Assembly: GCA_964429805.1 (NCBI GenBank)
Contig: CAYSDH010000001.1
Location: 1-64,000, forward strand
Source of the DNA: CAYSDH01 sp964429805
GTDB taxonomy: Bacteria; Bacteroidota; Bacteroidia; Flavobacteriales_D; JABDKJ01
Direction: 5' to 3'
Length of the DNA: 64,000 nucleotides
Positions 60,287 to 64,000 of the stretch are shown in pieces. The position numbers were made by a program, and so were the translations under genes. The notes beneath the pieces are model-generated. The model was not told where the DNA came from. It saw only the letters and a list, made by a program, of their open reading frames with translations, and searched no databases. How positions within the stretch are numbered: the first letter of the stretch is position 1; every line of letters begins with the position of its first letter.

Positions 60287-61015
60287 TTAGTGAATAAAAT
60301 GCAAAAACAAGAGCAAGTATATCCATAGTAGATCTACGAAGTGCCAGTAGGTAGCTCCTTGGCTGACTTTCAAAGAATTATGCTTGCCCAAACGGCCTAT
60401 AATGCCCATGATATTGAGGTATAATAGGTAAAGAAGGCCGCCACCAACGTGAAGAGCATGTAGTAACACAAACATGTTGAAATATGACGCTGCGTGATTC
60501 TTCGAACTTTTTATCTCTTCATCTACGTTCGTTTCTGGAGTTGCAGGGTCAATATAATGCCCATCATCCGTCAGATTTATGAGTTGATCTTGAGAATTTG
60601 TGATGTAATAGTCCTTGCCATACTCCCCTTTGAGGTGCTCTAGAAAGTTATCTCCAGCAAAGTTTAAGCCTTTGTCGGCCAGCTCCATCCAACCCTGATA
60701 CTGGCTGTATACGAATAACGAGCCGAGCACCAAACCGCCTAGCAGTGCAGCTTTGAGCATGCCTTGATTCCCTTTTTTGGCGGCAATGGTGGCTATAATC
60801 ATGCTCACCGAGCTCAAAATCATGAATACTGTACTCAACCAAAACGAATTTGGCATGTTGATGTTGACCCAAAATGCCGCGCCTCCTCTAGAGACGATGT
60901 AGCCACTGGTAAGGCCACTAAACATCATGATAATGGAGATAATCCCCACGACCAAGAGCATCTTCTTTGCCTTTCTTACTTTTAGTTCTTGACGTTCTTC
61001 TGCGCTAATTTCCAT
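60287..61015 (-). CDS. Cytochrome c oxidase subunit III (second copy)
   Basis: A 242-residue paralogue: FSGLTSGYIVSRGGAAFWVN at the start, FNMFVLLHALHVGGGLLYLL and YWHFVDLLWIYLLLFLHFIH at the end, with a long hydrophilic loop (about residues 118-170) between helices. The ATG at 61015 is used and not the TTG at 61021. Paired subunit III genes next to ctaB are common in Flavobacteriia. It lies 2 bases downstream of ctaB. Confidence 0.9.
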   Translation of the reverse strand: MEISAEERQELKVRKAKKMLLVVGIISIIMMFSGLTSGYIVSRGGAAFWVNINMPNSFWLSTVFMILSSVSMIIATIAAKKGNQGMLKAALLGGLVLGSLFVYSQYQGWMELADKGLNFAGDNFLEHLKGEYGKDYYITNSQDQLINLTDDGHYIDPATPETNVDEEIKSSKNHAASYFNMFVLLHALHVGGGLLYLLYLNIMGIIGRLGKHNSLKVSQGATYWHFVDLLWIYLLLFLHFIH

Positions 61016-61017
61016 AA

Positions 61018-61917
61018 TCAAAGTTTATCCAGAACAAATAGTATTTGCAGCAGTGGCAAGTAGAAGAAAGTGGTAAACATCAACTGCTTTGCCGACCTCA
61101 CATCTTGTTCCTTATAGAATAGATATGCTCTGAATGCAAAAAAGCTGCTCAATGCTAAACTCACAATCGCAGAAATATGGCCAGTCTCTTCTAACATCCA
61201 AGGCAACAGGGCAACAGGAATAAGGAAGAGCGAGTAAAAGAATATCTGAAAGGCACTGCGTCTGTCCCTCCCTCCTTTTGAGGGAAGCATTTTAAATCCT
61301 GCTAAGCTGTAGTCATCATGCAGCACCCACGCAATGGACCAAAAGTGCGGAAACTGCCAGATAAACTGGATGGCAAACAAGGCACCTGGTATCAAACCAA
61401 ACTCATTGGTAGCTGCCACATATCCAAGCATGGGTGGCACAGCCCCCGGAAATGCACCTACAAAGACTGACCAAGAACTGATTCTCTTCATAGGCGTATA
61501 CACGCCTGCATAACTGACCAGTGCCATAAGGGCGAGTATAAATGCATTGACATTGGTGTATACATAAAGCAGAGCCAGTCCGACTAGACCAATAAGGACA
61601 CTAAACACCAAGGCTTCAGTAACAGTCAGACGCCCCGTGGGTATTGGGCGATCTTTCGTTCTGTTCATCAGGGCATCTGTGTCTTTTTCATAGACTTGAT
61701 TAAGTCCATTAGAAGCGCCTGTCACTAAAATTCCTCCAATAATGAGTGCGATTAGCTCTGACCAGATAATGCCAGACCAGCCTGTGGCAAGTATGTAGCC
61801 TAAGACAGAAGAAATAACCACCAATGAGGCTAATCTCAACTTCATCAAGGCCATAAAGTCCTTGCTCTTACTGTGTGATTTTATCGCGCTGGAATCGAGC
61901 GCTTTTGGGTCCGCCAA
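61018..61917 (-). CDS. ctaB: Haem O synthase (protohaem IX farnesyltransferase)
   Basis: A 299-residue UbiA-family prenyltransferase with about nine membrane helices. The first aspartate-rich site is NQVYEKDTDALMNRTKDRPI and the second is YSLAGFKMLPSKGGR preceded by HDD. It adds farnesyl to haem b for the oxidase encoded downstream. The start is a TTG: there is no ATG or GTG in frame between the upstream stop and this codon. Confidence 0.94.
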   Translation of the reverse strand: MADPKALDSSAIKSHSKSKDFMALMKLRLASLVVISSVLGYILATGWSGIIWSELIALIIGGILVTGASNGLNQVYEKDTDALMNRTKDRPIPTGRLTVTEALVFSVLIGLVGLALLYVYTNVNAFILALMALVSYAGVYTPMKRISSWSVFVGAFPGAVPPMLGYVAATNEFGLIPGALFAIQFIWQFPHFWSIAWVLHDDYSLAGFKMLPSKGGRDRRSAFQIFFYSLFLIPVALLPWMLEETGHISAIVSLALSSFFAFRAYLFYKEQDVRSAKQLMFTTFFYLPLLQILFVLDKL

Positions 61918-61964
61918 TGTGCCGTGATTATTGAGTGGCGAAATTACTGAATATACGCCCAGTA

Positions 61965-63497
61965 TCAGCGATAAGGGTCACGGAAATTCATACGCAATCC
62001 GAGGCTGACCATGTGGCGGCTGTTTGAGGGTATATCTCCAAATTGATATAGAAAACGATATCCCAATTGCAGTCTAAAGTCAGTATCTCTATCAAAAATG
62101 TAAGAGCCGTAAAGCGTATTTGAGATTTCTTCAAATCGCTGACCTTGACCTATAAAGTTGCCAAACTGATTTTCAGGATTCACATACGAGCGGAATATAT
62201 TGCCACCGAGATTCCCCTCATCCGAATCCCTGCCAAATTGCTGATACATCAACTGGTTCCTCCATTCAATTTTTCCGATAGGCTTGCTCGCAATCAGCAG
62301 TGCCTCGTAAAAATTAGCTCCGAGTGGATGCGCAAGCGGCTCATTGAGGTGCGCATAATTTTGCACCGGACTACCATGCGAATAAGTAAAAGGCCTTGTC
62401 AGATTAAACTCGGCCTGAACAAACAGATCTTTGACTCCAAACGAATCAAAACTTTTGACGCCAATCTGAGAGCCAAATTTGTTGGCCCACCAGCCATTGC
62501 CTTCACGCAACCGCGCGAGCAAGAACTCATCAATGACTACTTGGCTGTAAATATGATAGCCAGAAGGAACGCGATAGGAAGTCCCAAATCCAAGAATGGC
62601 ATTGTCAGAAGATCCAGTGGCAAACTCTACTGGTCTGAAAAAGATGACGGGATTGAGATAGTTGATGTCAAAGCCACGGTTTGAAAACTCATCTCTGCCT
62701 TGCCATATGATACTTTCAAATACTTGAGCATCAATACGGTCTGTAATATTCCAGCTTAATATATGAGTGGAAGTAAACTTGTCTTCAAAACCAGCGGCAT
62801 CATCAAGGACGTCAAAAACGCCTTGTTGCCATGAAAAGAGGTTGACATAATTAAGGTGCCACACTTTCGTATTTAGTTTTAAAAAGGGATATGCTGCAGC
62901 CCCGTCTCCCAGCAGCAAAGACCTGTAACCATGGCCAAACTGATGCTTTGATCTACCCACCTGAACAGTGAAAATCGAACTCGGTGAGTAGCTCAGCATG
63001 CCATTGACGCCAAAGGTGGATAATGCATCTCCTGAGGCTACACCTCGGCCTATACCGCCAATGACATCTGAAGAGTCAAGCAGGGCCCGCTTTAAGTCAT
63101 TTTGAGGCTCAATACCTGCATATACATCTAGGTCAATCTTGAACTTGCTGTGCGCATTCAGTCTAGACCGCAGGCCCAATAACCCGAGCATTTGGATATC
63201 AAGATCATCTGCGTTACTCCTATTTTGGAGACCAGCCTCAATGCCAATTATAGGACTTAAGGCCATGCGCTGGCCTACGGAGCGCACATACTTGTCGGCA
63301 GGTAAAACCTGTACTTCACTTGTATCAATGGAAGTGAAAGCATAGGGTCTGATGGCCGCGTGAAAACGCTGATCAGCTTTGAGCTGGCGAAGTTTTAGTT
63401 TCTGGTTATCAAGGTCATCATTGACCCAAGTATCCGTTAACTGGCACAAGAGAGATTGGGCAAGAAATACAAAGCTTATGAGTGCCAAGCATCTCAA
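61965..63497 (-). CDS. Outer-membrane beta-barrel protein, Wzi/RemB-like
   Basis: A 510-residue exported protein with a signal peptide (LALISFVFLAQSLLC) and a barrel of alternating strands, ending HMVSLGLRMNFRDPY. The patterns VGRSKHQFGHGYRSLLLGD and DINYLNPVIFFRPVEFATG are those of the capsule-assembly Wzi family, to which the Flavobacterium gliding protein RemB also belongs. It probably holds polysaccharide at the cell surface. The neighbouring sugar-phosphate transferase agrees with that. Wzi and RemB cannot be told apart here. Confidence 0.7.
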   Translation of the reverse strand: MRCLALISFVFLAQSLLCQLTDTWVNDDLDNQKLKLRQLKADQRFHAAIRPYAFTSIDTSEVQVLPADKYVRSVGQRMALSPIIGIEAGLQNRSNADDLDIQMLGLLGLRSRLNAHSKFKIDLDVYAGIEPQNDLKRALLDSSDVIGGIGRGVASGDALSTFGVNGMLSYSPSSIFTVQVGRSKHQFGHGYRSLLLGDGAAAYPFLKLNTKVWHLNYVNLFSWQQGVFDVLDDAAGFEDKFTSTHILSWNITDRIDAQVFESIIWQGRDEFSNRGFDINYLNPVIFFRPVEFATGSSDNAILGFGTSYRVPSGYHIYSQVVIDEFLLARLREGNGWWANKFGSQIGVKSFDSFGVKDLFVQAEFNLTRPFTYSHGSPVQNYAHLNEPLAHPLGANFYEALLIASKPIGKIEWRNQLMYQQFGRDSDEGNLGGNIFRSYVNPENQFGNFIGQGQRFEEISNTLYGSYIFDRDTDFRLQLGYRFLYQFGDIPSNSRHMVSLGLRMNFRDPYR

Positions 63498-64000
63498 AGA
63501 CCGCTAGTTTTTTTTGGAGTAGTCACCCACACTGCACTTTGATACAGGCCAGTGGCAATGAGCAACATGCACAAGAAGGCCAATGTAGAATTAAGCTGAG
63601 AAGTCAGTAGAGAAGCGAGAACCACCAGTATGTTTAGACTGTAGATGATGAGCACTGTCTGTTTGTGACTCAGTCCATTGGCGAGCAGCCCGTGATGAAT
63701 GTGATTTCGATCTGCAATGAACGGGGAGCCTCCCTTTACTGCACGTATGAAGAACACCCGGAGTGTATCTACAAGCGGATAAGAAAGTATACTCATGGCC
63801 ATCACTGGCGTACTGATATTATGCACAGCCACTGGCAGCTTAGAGATATCATGTTCTATGAGCCGAATGGCTAACACGGAAAGCACGGCCCCAATAAGCA
63901 TGGAGCCCGAATCACCCATAAATATTCTAGCGGGCGAAAAGTTGAAAATCAAAAAGGCCATCAATGATCCAGCTAAGCACGCAGACAATAAGGTCATAGG
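63494..64000 (-). CDS. WecA/MraY-type undecaprenyl-phosphate sugar-1-phosphate transferase, C-terminal part
   Basis: The frame is open to the end of the window, so this is the last 169 codons or so of a larger gene. ARIFMGDSGSMLIG is the catalytic Asp-containing motif and ADRNHIHHGLLANG is the HxHH loop of the GT4/WecA family, which starts polysaccharide synthesis by transferring GlcNAc-1-phosphate to undecaprenyl phosphate. Five or six membrane helices are visible. It overlaps the RemB-like gene by 4 bases. Confidence 0.88.
   Translation of the reverse strand, partial: PMTLLSACLAGSLMAFLIFNFSPARIFMGDSGSMLIGAVLSVLAIRLIEHDISKLPVAVHNISTPVMAMSILSYPLVDTLRVFFIRAVKGGSPFIADRNHIHHGLLANGLSHKQTVLIIYSLNILVVLASLLTSQLNSTLAFLCMLLIATGLYQSAVWVTTPKKTSGL

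Noticed and set aside
1..64000. CRISPR arrays, tRNA or rRNA genes, transposases, prophage or toxin-antitoxin genes
   Set aside because: Looked for repeats with regular spacers, cloverleaf-like segments and recognisable transposase, integrase or capsid proteins; none was found by reading.

Overview
The window reads as chromosomal DNA of a bacterium of the phylum Bacteroidota, most likely a marine-type Flavobacteriales or Cryomorphaceae-like lineage. The reasons are two kinds of type IX secretion (T9SS) C-terminal sorting domain, a SprB-repeat protein, a RemB/Wzi-like outer-membrane barrel, DUF4270, a Reg_prop/Y_Y_Y histidine kinase with LytTR regulators, the gene order sdhC-sdhA-sdhB, and promoters of the form TTG-N20-TAnnTTTG instead of sigma-70 boxes. 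No rRNA, tRNA, CRISPR array, prophage or insertion sequence was recognised.

Layout. 1-2338: tail of the Na+/H+ antiporter NhaB, then exbB-exbD-tonB, the energy supply for outer-membrane receptors. 2487-5274: folC, a HugZ-like haem protein and a PolB-type exonuclease. 5485-9582 (minus): panC-panD-flippase-rfaE2-radA, a tightly packed operon. 9693-16078 (plus): a truncated GT5 starch-synthase-like protein, a DUF4270 lipoprotein, glmS and a large polytopic membrane protein, with a GT2 glycosyltransferase and a methyltransferase facing them. 18036-20565: an alpha/beta hydrolase, a small outer-membrane protein and a di-haem cytochrome c peroxidase. 20566-25868 (minus): a complete SUF iron-sulphur operon (A-type carrier, B, C, D, S). 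25961-28549: thiL and a conserved helical-repeat protein.

28652-33633 (minus) is a signalling island: two LytTR response regulators, a 995-residue sensor kinase and a small lipoprotein with three acidic 14-residue repeats. 33634-39775 is the most accessory-looking stretch: a micro-ORF followed by two strong hairpins, a secreted M43 metalloprotease whose signal peptide is in frame but has no ATG/GTG/TTG start, a coupled T9SS repeat protein and an orphan sorting-domain-like ORF. 39904-45246: an aminopeptidase P and the sdhCAB operon, interrupted between A and B by a four-helix-bundle gene flanked by inverted repeats. 45308-48385: a Cys-rich membrane protein, a secreted HMA-domain protein and a TonB-dependent receptor, probably for copper or another soft metal; the exbBD-tonB genes at the left end could energise it.

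48386-51223 (minus): a gliding/T9SS type B adhesin-like protein. 51418-53608: smr and a methionine-salvage pair (aminotransferase plus omega-amidase), followed on the other strand by an Ig-like lipoprotein, a free methionine-R-sulphoxide reductase and ComF. 56457-57377: a coiled-coil membrane protein. 57539-61917 (minus): haem O synthase, two cytochrome c oxidase subunits III, subunit IV, SCO, DUF420 and a small CxxC membrane protein, i.e. the assembly half of a caa3/cbb-like oxidase locus. 61965-64000: a RemB-like barrel and the C-terminal part of a WecA/MraY-type sugar-phosphate transferase. Six of the nine convergent gene pairs overlap or abut, so the genome is compact.
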